Origin: Saprospiraceae bacterium
Lineage (GTDB): Bacteria; Bacteroidota; Bacteroidia; Chitinophagales; Saprospiraceae
Assembly (NCBI GenBank): GCA_014379065.1
Contig: JACMMM010000221.1
Span: forward strand, 1-5,117
DNA: 5,117 nucleotides
Direction of reading: 5' to 3'
Shown here: one piece after another, positions 1-5,117 of the stretch
How the letters are laid out: each line of letters starts with the position of its first letter
Numbering within the stretch: the first letter of the stretch is position 1
Translations under genes and position numbers: made by a program
Notes under the pieces: generated by a model
What the model saw: the letters and a program-made list of their open reading frames with translations, nothing else
Databases searched by the model: none
What the model was told of the DNA's origin: nothing

Positions 1-34
1 TGCCTCTTAGTTCCTTAGTGTTTAAAAAAATATC

Positions 35-307
35 ATGTTAAAAAAATTCTTTCATTTCGTTTCGGGTGAAATCCTGAATCTTTCGGTGGGTTACCTGGCT
101 GGTTTATCCGCCTCAAATTTAGTTTCCCACTTTTTTGTCAGGAAAAAACTGGGAAATCTTTGGGGGCTTACTGCTAAAAAAGAAGTCGTCAGCAGGGACG
201 ACTACGATTGGCTGATGTTTGGCTCTTCGTATGTTATTGGCCTGATTGTGATGCTGGTAGTCAGTTATTTGATCAGAAGATTGCAGGGAGAAAAAAATCC
301 TGACTAG
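35..307 (+). CDS. Small membrane protein of unknown function (90 aa)
   Basis: I do not recognise this protein. It is short and basic at the N-terminus (MLKKFFHF). Residues about 11-30 form a weakly hydrophobic stretch, and residues about 61-80 (LMFGSSYVIGLIVMLVVSYL) form a clear membrane helix followed by the basic RR and a polar tail. It is probably an inner-membrane protein with one or two helices and a central charged loop (KKEVVSRDDYD). The ATG at 35 follows an A-rich stretch with no Shine-Dalgarno sequence, which is normal in Bacteroidota. A TAG ends it at 305-307. It is separated from the radical SAM gene by 132 nt containing small hairpins, so it is probably not part of that unit. The transmembrane composition makes chance coding unlikely. 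No function can be assigned. Confidence 0.6.
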   Translation: MLKKFFHFVSGEILNLSVGYLAGLSASNLVSHFFVRKKLGNLWGLTAKKEVVSRDDYDWLMFGSSYVIGLIVMLVVSYLIRRLQGEKNPD

Positions 308-336
308 GTTGTATAGCGCTCATCCTATGGCTTCAT

Positions 337-366
337 GCCCTAGGGCGGATTTGGTACCCTTACCAA
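337..366. other. Small palindrome and hairpin in the spacer before the radical SAM gene
   Basis: Two adjacent dyads are visible. GCCCTAGGGC at 337-346 is a perfect 10-bp palindrome. TTGGTA (351-356), loop CCCT, TACCAA (361-366) is a 6-bp stem with a tetraloop. The second arm, TACCAAGCC (361-369), is repeated directly at 373-381, so TTGGTA could pair with either copy. There is no T-run, so this is at best a weak terminator for the 90-aa gene or an operator-like site. Confidence 0.3.
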
Positions 367-395
367 GCCTGATACCAAGCCAACTACGGTCTGCT

Positions 396-434
396 AATCG
401 AACCAATCCCAGAATCGAACCAATCGAACCAATC
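396..434 (+). repeat. Short direct repeats AATCGAACC just upstream of the radical SAM start
   Basis: AATCGAACCAATC occurs at 396-408, 413-425 and 422-434. The last two copies overlap, giving a 9-nt tandem period. The repeats end five bases before the ATG at 440. The 9-nt unit is a multiple of three and contains no stop, so the radical SAM frame is open back to the TAA at 395-397. There is no upstream ATG, so 440 remains the start. The repeats lie where a leader or ribosome-binding region should be. They could be a binding site for a regulator or simple slippage sequence. Confidence 0.6.
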
Positions 435-439
435 TCACA

Positions 440-1849
440 ATGGACCGCCCCTACATTTACTACGACTTCACCCTAAGCCTCTGCTCGCACTGCCTCCGCC
501 GCGTAGATGCGAAGGTTGTTTTTGAAAACGACAAGGTATGGATGCTGAAACGCTGCCCCACGCACGGCCCGGAAAAGGTGCTGATAGCCGATGATGTGGA
601 ATACTACCGGACTACCCGCAATTATGCCAAACGCAGCGAAATGCCGCGCAAATTCAACACGCACACGCACTATGGTTGCCCCTATGATTGCGGGCTTTGT
701 CCTGATCACGAACAACATTCCTGTCTGACCATCGTAGAGGTAACTGACCGCTGCAACCTCGCTTGCCCGACTTGCTATGCCGAATCCAGCCCACACCACG
801 GGCGGCATCGGACTTTAGGGGAAATAGAACAAATGTTAGACCTCGTGGTGGCCAACGAAGGCGAGCCCGATGTCGTGCAAATCAGTGGCGGCGAACCCAC
901 GATACACCCTCAATTCTTTGAAATACTGGACATTGCGAAAACAAAGCCCATCAGGCATTTGATGGTAAATACCAACGGCATTCGTATTGCAAAAGACCCT
1001 GGCTTTGCAGAACGGCTGGCGACTTATGCGCCTGATTTTGAGGTTTACTTGCAATTTGACTCATTCCAGCCGCACGTTTTGGAAAGTTTGCGGGGAGAAA
1101 ATTTGCTGGAAACGAAAATGAAGGCCCTCGAAAATTTGAACCGGGTGAACCTCTCCACTACGCTTGTGATGACCTTGCAAAAGGGTCTGAACGACGAAGA
1201 AATCGGGCCAGTCATTGATTTTGCCCTCCAGCAAAAATGTGTGCGTGGGGTCACGTTCCAGCCTACCCAAGTGGCAGGCAGAACGGATGGCTTCGACCCG
1301 GCTACTGACCGAATCACCCTCACTCAAGTGCGCAAGGAAATCTTGCGCCAAGCCCCGGTTTTCCAAGCAGAAGACATAATACCCGTGCCTTGTAATCCCG
1401 ATGCACTGGCGATGGCTTATGCCCTGAAAATTGACGGTCAGGTATTCCCGCTTACGCGATTCATCAATCCACAGGACATTCTTGACAACTCGCGCAATAC
1501 CATTGTGTATGAACAAGATGAGCGACTACATCAGCACATGGTGCAATTGTTCAGCACGGGAAATTCGGTGGAATGCGCCACAGACGAATTGAACCAAAGT
1601 CTGATGTGTTGCCTGCCCCAAGTGAGCGCGCCCAATCTCGGTTACGAAAACCTGTTCCGCATCATCATCATGCGTTTTATTGACGCCTATGACTTTGATG
1701 TGCGTTCTATCAAAAAATCTTGTGTGCACATTGTGAGCCTTGACGACAAAAAAATCATTCCCTTTGAGACGATGAACCTCTTTTACCGAGACCCGATAAA
1801 GCGGGCCTATCTGGAAAAGTTGCGCGGGGAGGAAGTCCCGATGTTTTGA
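440..1849 (+). CDS. Radical SAM enzyme of the tetraether lipid synthase (Tes/MJ0619)-like family
   Basis: The 469-aa protein is near the length I recall for archaeal Tes (about 500 aa). The N-terminus has CxxC at C15/C18 and C39 in RCPTHG, a rubredoxin- or zinc-ribbon-like region. An auxiliary cluster block follows, GCPYDCGLCP with C80, C84, C87 and then C95. The radical SAM motif is C105-x3-C109-x2-C112 (CNLACPTCY), and GGEP lies at 149-152. Further cysteines are C267, C318 (PCNPD), C379, C390, C391 and C428 (SCVH), 16 in total, enough for several iron-sulfur clusters. The run from GCPYDCGLCP to CNLACPTC is what I recognise as typical of Tes and MJ0619. Archaeal Tes joins the ends of two isoprenoid lipid chains through radical chemistry; MJ0619 was earlier assigned to pterin methylation. 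The substrate here is unknown. An Lgt-like protein encoded downstream favours a lipid substrate (inference). The radical SAM assignment is certain; the subfamily is likely. Confidence 0.85.
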   Translation: MDRPYIYYDFTLSLCSHCLRRVDAKVVFENDKVWMLKRCPTHGPEKVLIADDVEYYRTTRNYAKRSEMPRKFNTHTHYGCPYDCGLCPDHEQHSCLTIVEVTDRCNLACPTCYAESSPHHGRHRTLGEIEQMLDLVVANEGEPDVVQISGGEPTIHPQFFEILDIAKTKPIRHLMVNTNGIRIAKDPGFAERLATYAPDFEVYLQFDSFQPHVLESLRGENLLETKMKALENLNRVNLSTTLVMTLQKGLNDEEIGPVIDFALQQKCVRGVTFQPTQVAGRTDGFDPATDRITLTQVRKEILRQAPVFQAEDIIPVPCNPDALAMAYALKIDGQVFPLTRFINPQDILDNSRNTIVYEQDERLHQHMVQLFSTGNSVECATDELNQSLMCCLPQVSAPNLGYENLFRIIIMRFIDAYDFDVRSIKKSCVHIVSLDDKKIIPFETMNLFYRDPIKRAYLEKLRGEEVPMF

Positions 1850-1862
1850 AAAGTCTCTTGAT

Positions 1863-1895
1863 ATTCGGGGTGCGACTTCAAGCCGCACCCCGAAT
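1863..1895 (+). terminator. Strong hairpin downstream of the radical SAM gene
   Basis: ATTCGGGGTGCG (1863-1874) pairs perfectly with CGCACCCCGAAT (1884-1895), a 12-bp stem. Two more pairs (1876-1882 and 1877-1881) can form inside across an A-C mismatch, leaving a TCA triloop. It begins 13 bases after the TGA at 1847-1849. Downstream is TTAAAC rather than a run of T, so termination may be partial. It could instead act as an RNA-stabilising element between the radical SAM cistron and the membrane-protein genes. Confidence 0.55.
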
Positions 1896-1921
1896 TAAAC
1901 TTGAAACCCATCTTTTACAAC

Positions 1922-2179
1922 ATGAAAAATCCTAACCCTTGGGTGCTAGGTCTGAATTTGTTGGTGTTTGGGCTTTGCTTTGTTCTATATCCCGATTTCT
2001 TTTTCCAATACTTTTGGGCGCTCATCGGACTCAATATCCTAGCGGGATTTTTTTCTTCGTATAGGGGTATGAAAGCTTTAAGTCATGCTTTTTTCCTTTC
2101 AGCATTGGTTGTGCCGCTTATTGGTTTAGGAGTGTGTGCGATTATTATGACGCAAATGCGTATCGGCGGTTCACATTGA
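1922..2179 (+). CDS. Small three-helix membrane protein of unknown function (85 aa)
   Basis: The protein is not recognised. It is strongly hydrophobic with three likely membrane helices, at residues about 7-23, 26-45 and 55-76. Short polar links (YPD; SSYRGMK) join them, and it ends in MRIGGSH. A TTG at 1901 would add seven residues (MKPIFYN), but I chose the ATG at 1922. That start is a normal codon, follows a polar spacer, and keeps the gene clear of the hairpin that ends at 1895. It is the first of three closely spaced membrane-protein genes, with 26 nt to the next, so co-transcription with the Lgt-like gene is likely. It may be an accessory subunit of that protein or of the radical SAM enzyme. 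This is inference from position only. Confidence 0.65.
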   Translation: MKNPNPWVLGLNLLVFGLCFVLYPDFFFQYFWALIGLNILAGFFSSYRGMKALSHAFFLSALVVPLIGLGVCAIIMTQMRIGGSH

Positions 2180-2205
2180 CCAAATTTATACAAATTGACC
2201 ACATT

Positions 2206-2547
2206 ATGCAAGACGAACCTTTCGATCAACTCGACCCACTCCCCAACCCGCCAAAGTCCAAAATGCCCTTAGGCAAAGTAGTGCTCATTAACTTCGGCGT
2301 TATGATCGCCTATATGATGCTTTCTAGCTTTGCCATGGACAGCGGGCCTGAAGGAGGATTGGGCGTTTTAGCGGCGGATGCCTTTCTGATTCTGGCCCAG
2401 GTTGGCCTGAATATGCTGCTCGGTTTCATCTTTGTTTTTACCGAAGACAAAAAGCAGTTGGGCGGTGCGATGCTTATCGGAGGCGTCATAATGGGAGTAA
2501 TTGGCTTTGGGTCCTGCTTCGCGCATTTGGCGTTGTTGGATGCTTGA
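2206..2547 (+). CDS. Small membrane protein with a proline-rich N-terminus, unknown function (113 aa)
   Basis: The protein is not recognised. It has an acidic, proline-rich N-terminal tail of about 20 residues (MQDEPFDQLDPLPNPPKSK). Three hydrophobic segments follow at about 23-43, 53-78 and 86-110, with a charged loop TEDKKQ between the last two. The third segment is glycine-rich (LGGAMLIGGVIMGVIGFG). The frame is open upstream to a GTG at 2134, but that start would overlap the previous gene by 46 nt and add an unlikely hydrophilic leader. I therefore chose the ATG at 2206, 26 nt after the previous stop. The Lgt-like gene starts 15 nt after this stop. The tight spacing suggests an operon and a shared membrane process. 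Confidence 0.65.
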   Translation: MQDEPFDQLDPLPNPPKSKMPLGKVVLINFGVMIAYMMLSSFAMDSGPEGGLGVLAADAFLILAQVGLNMLLGFIFVFTEDKKQLGGAMLIGGVIMGVIGFGSCFAHLALLDA

Positions 2548-2562
2548 TTTTCTGCTACCTTC

Positions 2563-3318
2563 ATGCACTACCCACTCGAAATCCATTTAGGTTCTGCAAA
2601 AATCCCTGCCCATCTTCTGTTTGAGATGCTGGCCTACACCCTGGGCTACCGGTTATATGTGTGGCAACGCGCTCGCAGTCAAGACCTTATCAACGATGAA
2701 GGAAGAATGTGGATTTTTCTTGGCGCGGCAGCGGGCGCGCTCATGGGGAGCCATTTACTAGGCATTTTAGAAAATCCCGCCTACCTCACCCAACTCAATT
2801 GGCAAATCTGGCTGGGCAACAAAACCATCGTCGGAGGACTGTTGGGGGGCCTCATCGGGGTGGAATTGACCAAAAAAATCATCAGCGTAAATACCTCCTC
2901 CGGCGATTTGATGACCTATCCCCTCCTGTTTGGACTGGCGGTGGGGCGCATCGGCTGCCATTTGGCTGGCCTTACGGATGGTACACACGGCAATCCCTCA
3001 AACCTTCCTTGGGCTGTTGATTTTGGCGACGGGATTCCTCGTCACCCAGTCAATTTGTACGAAGTGATTTTCCTGTTAGCGCTAGCCTTTTTTATTTTTC
3101 ATAAAGAAAAAAAGGGGCCACTGCCCGATGGCATACGCTTCAAAATCTTCATGGTGGGCTATCTCTTGTGGCGTTTTGTTGTGGAATTTATCAAGCCTGT
3201 TTGGGTGCTGCCGATAGGTATTTCCGTCATTCAATTGGCTACCTTATGTGGCCTTTTTTATTATAAAGGAGTATGGTGGCCTAAAATGAATGTAATAAAT
3301 CGCAAAACAGGAACATGA
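2563..3318 (+). CDS. Divergent prolipoprotein diacylglyceryl transferase (Lgt)-like integral membrane protein
   Basis: The 251-aa polytopic membrane protein has the Lgt layout: several hydrophobic helices, a GGLLGGLIGV segment (91-100), the Lgt signature region GRIGCHLAG (128-136), PRHPVNLYE (159-167) and a C-terminal WRFVVEF (203-209). Canonical Lgt moves diacylglyceryl from phosphatidylglycerol to the lipobox cysteine of prolipoproteins in the inner membrane. R129, R204 and E208 match E. coli R143, R239 and E243 by my manual alignment. The HGG histidine (E. coli H103) is missing from TIVGGLLGG. N146, N149 and E151 of the GRxGNFxNGE signature are replaced by C132, A135 and L137. This is therefore probably not the housekeeping Lgt. 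It may use a diacylglyceryl lipid with another acceptor (inference from the Tes-like gene upstream). The ATG at 2563 lies 15 nt after the previous stop. The last four codons and the stop lie inside the perfect core of an inverted repeat. Confidence 0.8.
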   Translation: MHYPLEIHLGSAKIPAHLLFEMLAYTLGYRLYVWQRARSQDLINDEGRMWIFLGAAAGALMGSHLLGILENPAYLTQLNWQIWLGNKTIVGGLLGGLIGVELTKKIISVNTSSGDLMTYPLLFGLAVGRIGCHLAGLTDGTHGNPSNLPWAVDFGDGIPRHPVNLYEVIFLLALAFFIFHKEKKGPLPDGIRFKIFMVGYLLWRFVVEFIKPVWVLPIGISVIQLATLCGLFYYKGVWWPKMNVINRKTGT

Positions 3319-3416
3319 TCCATCCCAAATTTTGAGTTTAGTACGTCCCAGAGGGACGGAATCTTTGTAGAATCAAAATTTGGGATGGATCATGTTCCTG
3401 TTTTTCCGGTTTATTA
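3293..3416. terminator. Very long inverted repeat between convergent genes, probable bidirectional terminator
   Basis: Positions 3304-3335 and 3373-3404 are perfect inverted copies of 32 bp. Pairing continues outward with 3293-3302 against 3407-3416 (nine Watson-Crick pairs and one G-T), across a small internal loop (3303 against 3405-3406). The left arm has AAAA at its base and the right arm TTTT. The structure can therefore give a hairpin with a T-run in either direction, serving both the Lgt-like gene (+) and the DUF3078 gene (-). The left arm covers the end and stop codon of the Lgt-like gene. Termination is inferred; the repeat itself is seen directly. Confidence 0.8.
3336..3372. repeat. 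REP-like palindromic element in the loop of the long inverted repeat
   Basis: The 37-nt loop of the long inverted repeat contains its own perfect hairpin, CGTCCC (3344-3349), loop AGA, GGGACG (3353-3358). It is followed by GAATCTTTGTAGAA. From memory, a GTCCC...GGGAC core followed by a TTTGTAGAA-like tail resembles dispersed palindromic repeats seen many times in some Bacteroidota and cyanobacterial genomes. I cannot count copies from this window. It could be a mobile palindrome that landed in a terminator loop. Confidence 0.45.
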
Positions 3417-3442
3417 AATCTGACAAATATCCCCTTAATGCC

Positions 3443-4411
3443 TTAGAAAATCATATTGTACTTCAACATGAAGCCTCCGGTGTAAGATGGTTTCAAGCCT
3501 AAGTACGGGCGAATATCTTTCGGGCTCGTGCCTTCTGGTACTCTTTCTACTTGCACGAGCGTGAAGTGATCGTAGAACACATCCCCGAACAACCCGAGCG
3601 CAAGGCCCTTGAAAATTTGAATATCAAAGGTGTTTCGCCACAAAACGTTGCCGTTGAGGTTCTCTTTGTAGTCGGCAAACCAAGCCACTTTGGAAGACAC
3701 CGCGACGCGATCTTTGAAATATTTGTCAACGTATTCCGCTTTGAGCGAATAGCCTAATTGGAAGCGATTGTTCTTGCCCGCTTCGTTGCCGAGCGGCTCG
3801 TTAGGTAACCTGGCGAGGTCATCGTTGCCCACATAGATCAGGTTGAAACTGGCTGGGGAGAGGAAAAACGAGAGGTTTTTGGTGGGTTTGTAGTCAATAC
3901 CAGGCGCAATGGCAAAGCGTGCGGGAGCGAGGAATTCGGACAGCAAGTTGGAATCTACGCCCGTGACGACGTTGCCAACGTACGTGGGCAAAATTTGAGA
4001 TTCGGCGGTGCCGTCAATGGCCGCGAAAATTTTGTCGCCAACAATACTGTAGCCATAACGAGAGCCGAGGCGTAGGATGTCGAGACTTTTTTGGAAAGGA
4101 TTGGTACTGCCGTCATCTTTTAGATTCGGGCCAATACGTTGTAAGGCAAGTTGGAGCGCACCATTGTTGTTCCAAAAATATTTCTCTTTTTTTAGATTGG
4201 CAGAAAGGCCGATAAGCCCGCCAAAACCGATGCGGTTGTCGCCTGCACCCAAGCGGGGATTTTTGAGAAAAGTGCCAGTGAGGTCAAGCCCGAAGGTACC
4301 TGCGATCGTCCAGGCTTTTGGAGGCTCTTCAGTTTTAGGTGCTTCAGTTTGGGCAAAAGATGGGATTTGCAGACAGAAAAAAGCGAAAAATAGGGCAGGT
4401 AAAAATTTCAT
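3443..4411 (-). CDS. DUF3078 family outer-membrane beta-barrel-like protein
   Basis: The 322-aa secreted protein has a signal peptide of about 20 residues (MKFLPALFFAFFCLQIPSFA, cleavage likely before QTEAPK). A short Pro/Glu/Lys linker leads into a region of alternating beta-strands. The order and wording match DUF3078 proteins of Bacteroidota: WTIAGTFGLDLTGTF, IGFGGLIGLSANLKKEKYFWNNNGALQLALQR, a KSLDILRLGSRYGY segment, then LAPARFAIAPGIDYKP and ENLNGNVLWRNTFDIQ. It ends in YNMIF with a terminal Phe, typical of outer-membrane barrels. The family has no established biochemical role known to me; a structural or transport role at the outer membrane is likely. The ATG (4409-4411) is chosen because the signal peptide starts there. 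It lies downstream of DUF1800 on the same strand, but a T-run terminator between them suggests separate transcription. Confidence 0.85.
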   Translation of the reverse strand: MKFLPALFFAFFCLQIPSFAQTEAPKTEEPPKAWTIAGTFGLDLTGTFLKNPRLGAGDNRIGFGGLIGLSANLKKEKYFWNNNGALQLALQRIGPNLKDDGSTNPFQKSLDILRLGSRYGYSIVGDKIFAAIDGTAESQILPTYVGNVVTGVDSNLLSEFLAPARFAIAPGIDYKPTKNLSFFLSPASFNLIYVGNDDLARLPNEPLGNEAGKNNRFQLGYSLKAEYVDKYFKDRVAVSSKVAWFADYKENLNGNVLWRNTFDIQIFKGLALGLFGDVFYDHFTLVQVERVPEGTSPKDIRPYLGLKPSYTGGFMLKYNMIF

Positions 4412-4440
4412 GTGATAGAGAAAAATTAAAGTGGTTAGTT

Positions 4441-4482
4441 AAAAAAGTCGCCTTGCAGCGTCAAAGTTACGTTGCAAGGCGA
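4441..4482 (-). terminator. Rho-independent terminator for the DUF1800 gene
   Basis: TCGCCTTGCA (4448-4457) pairs perfectly with TGCAAGGCGA (4473-4482). The stem extends inward by a G-T pair (4458-4472) and three Watson-Crick pairs (4459-4471, 4460-4470, 4461-4469), leaving a 7-nt loop. Read on the minus strand, the stem is followed by six T residues (complement of AAAAAA at 4441-4446). This is a classic intrinsic terminator for transcripts coming from DUF1800. Confidence 0.8.
4462..4469 (-). promoter_or_regulatory. Possible Bacteroidota-type -7 promoter box for DUF3078
   Basis: On the minus strand these bases read TAACTTTG, an exact match to the Bacteroidota -7 consensus TAnnTTTG. It lies 50 bases upstream of the DUF3078 ATG, which would give a 5' leader of roughly 40 nt. 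No TTTG -33 box is visible at 19-21 nt upstream, so the evidence is one motif only. It coincides with the loop of the DUF1800 terminator. Confidence 0.35.
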
Positions 4483-4491
4483 TCTAATTTA

Positions 4492-4548
<57 letters not shown>

Positions 4549-4559
4549 AAACCCTCAAC

Positions 4560-5117
4560 TCAAAACGTCTGATACTCTGGCGAATACATGATGTGATTTA
4601 TGAGCCGCTCCAGCGGGATTTTCACCTCGGTTTGGTTGTTCGTGGACAAATAGTTTTGCCATTCGTAAGTCCAATCAGAAGAGGGAAGCCCGTTGAGGAA
4701 AACCTGATCGTAGAAATAGTTGAAACGGTCGGTGTCCACCTTCGCTGGTAACATATAATCGAGCAAGTCTTTTACCAATTGATATGGGTTGGATGGATCA
4801 AGGGTGATGCCGCTGTTTTTAACCCAGAGCACAATGTCGAGTTTGATGCCGATGCTGCTGTTGGGTGAGCCGCCAACGCTGCGTTTGCCCGTTAGGAGCA
4901 TTTGCGGCAGTTTATATCGCGAAATGATGGAGGTCGAACTGAACCAATGGCGGCTGAACTCCGGCTCTTGGTGGTATGCCGGGTAGCCTGCCACATCAGG
5001 CGGGTAGAAGAGATTGAGATTTGCAAGCCCCAGCATCCGCTCGTACACGCCCGAACCGTAGAAAGTGAAGTAGTGCTTGTTGTTCTCGGTATAAGGACTG
5101 GGAATGGTGATGCCGAA
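4560..5117 (-). CDS. DUF1800 domain protein, C-terminal part (gene runs off the window)
   Basis: The frame is open from the window edge (FGITIPSPYTENN...) to a TGA at 4560-4562, giving 185 residues. This is only the C-terminal part; DUF1800 proteins are usually about 450 residues or more. A GTG at 5046-5048 is internal and not the start. The segment LNLFYPPDVAGYPAYHQEP followed by RHWFSSTSIISRYKLPQ matches the conserved DUF1800 block in which a PP-x-V-x-G(W/Y) motif precedes W-x(5-10)-R. The tail ERLINHIMYSPEYQTF matches the usual C-terminal SPE(Y/F)Q ending. DUF1800 proteins are typically exported and encoded beside DUF1501 proteins, with no firm biochemical function known to me. A DUF1501 gene might lie nearby outside the window. 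No sorting domain is visible at the C-terminus here. Confidence 0.8.
   Translation of the reverse strand, partial: FGITIPSPYTENNKHYFTFYGSGVYERMLGLANLNLFYPPDVAGYPAYHQEPEFSRHWFSSTSIISRYKLPQMLLTGKRSVGGSPNSSIGIKLDIVLWVKNSGITLDPSNPYQLVKDLLDYMLPAKVDTDRFNYFYDQVFLNGLPSSDWTYEWQNYLSTNNQTEVKIPLERLINHIMYSPEYQTF

Noticed and set aside
350..380. Possible Bacteroidota promoter (TTTG at 350-353 with TACCAAGC 19 nt later) for the radical SAM gene
   Set aside because: The -7 box matches TAnnTTTG only at TA and one further base, so the pairing is within chance.
1061..1516. Minus-strand open frame of 151 codons opposite the radical SAM gene
   Set aside because: It is antisense to a clearly recognisable enzyme, has no recognisable domain, and is best explained as a shadow of codon bias.
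1901..1921. TTG start giving a seven-residue N-terminal extension to the 85-aa membrane protein
   Set aside because: An ATG occurs at 1922 in the same frame. The TTG lies just after the hairpin, and the extension adds no recognisable feature.
2134..2205. GTG start extending the 113-aa protein upstream
   Set aside because: It would overlap the preceding gene by 46 nt and add a leader of no hydrophobic or conserved character. The ATG at 2206 leaves a normal 26-nt gap.
3293..3416. CRISPR array or insertion-sequence end
   Set aside because: There is a single inverted pair with one loop, no repeated spacers, no transposase frame and no target-site duplication.
4077..4415. Plus-strand open frame of 112 codons opposite the DUF3078 signal-peptide region
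   Set aside because: It is antisense to a recognised family and lacks any coherent protein character.
5046..5048. GTG as the true start of the DUF1800 gene
   Set aside because: The frame stays open to the window edge with family-like residues upstream of the GTG, so the gene is partial.

Overview
The window looks like a chromosomal segment of a Bacteroidota bacterium, probably from the Saprospiria (Haliscomenobacter/Lewinella-like). This rests on a DUF3078-type outer-membrane protein ending in Phe, a DUF1800 C-terminus, start codons without Shine-Dalgarno sequences, and a TAACTTTG box matching the Bacteroidota -7 promoter consensus. The phylum assignment is fairly secure; the family is a guess.

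Layout. Positions 35-307 (+) encode a small unrecognised membrane protein. A 132-nt spacer with short direct repeats leads to a radical SAM enzyme at 440-1849 (+). Its cysteine pattern resembles the archaeal tetraether lipid synthase (Tes, MJ0619) family. After a 72-nt gap holding a strong hairpin come three tightly packed + strand membrane-protein genes: an 85-aa protein (1922-2179), a 113-aa protein (2206-2547) and a divergent homologue of prolipoprotein diacylglyceryl transferase, Lgt (2563-3318). The Lgt-like gene runs into a very long inverted repeat (3293-3416) with a compact palindrome in its loop. That repeat separates it from the convergent DUF3078 gene (3443-4411, -). Upstream of DUF3078, on the same strand, lies the 3' part of a DUF1800 gene that runs off the window (4560-5117, -). 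Two stacked hairpins separate these two minus-strand genes, and the second ends in a T-run.

The most interesting unit is 440-3318: a Tes-like radical SAM enzyme, two small membrane proteins and an Lgt-fold membrane protein. By alignment, the last lacks several residues that Lgt needs for lipoprotein diacylglyceryl transfer. Tes-family enzymes radicalise lipid tails and Lgt-fold proteins bind diacylglyceryl lipids. I therefore infer that this is a membrane-lipid modification cassette, possibly making crosslinked or otherwise altered lipids. The sequence does not prove this. The right-hand third carries ordinary envelope genes that appear unrelated to the cassette.
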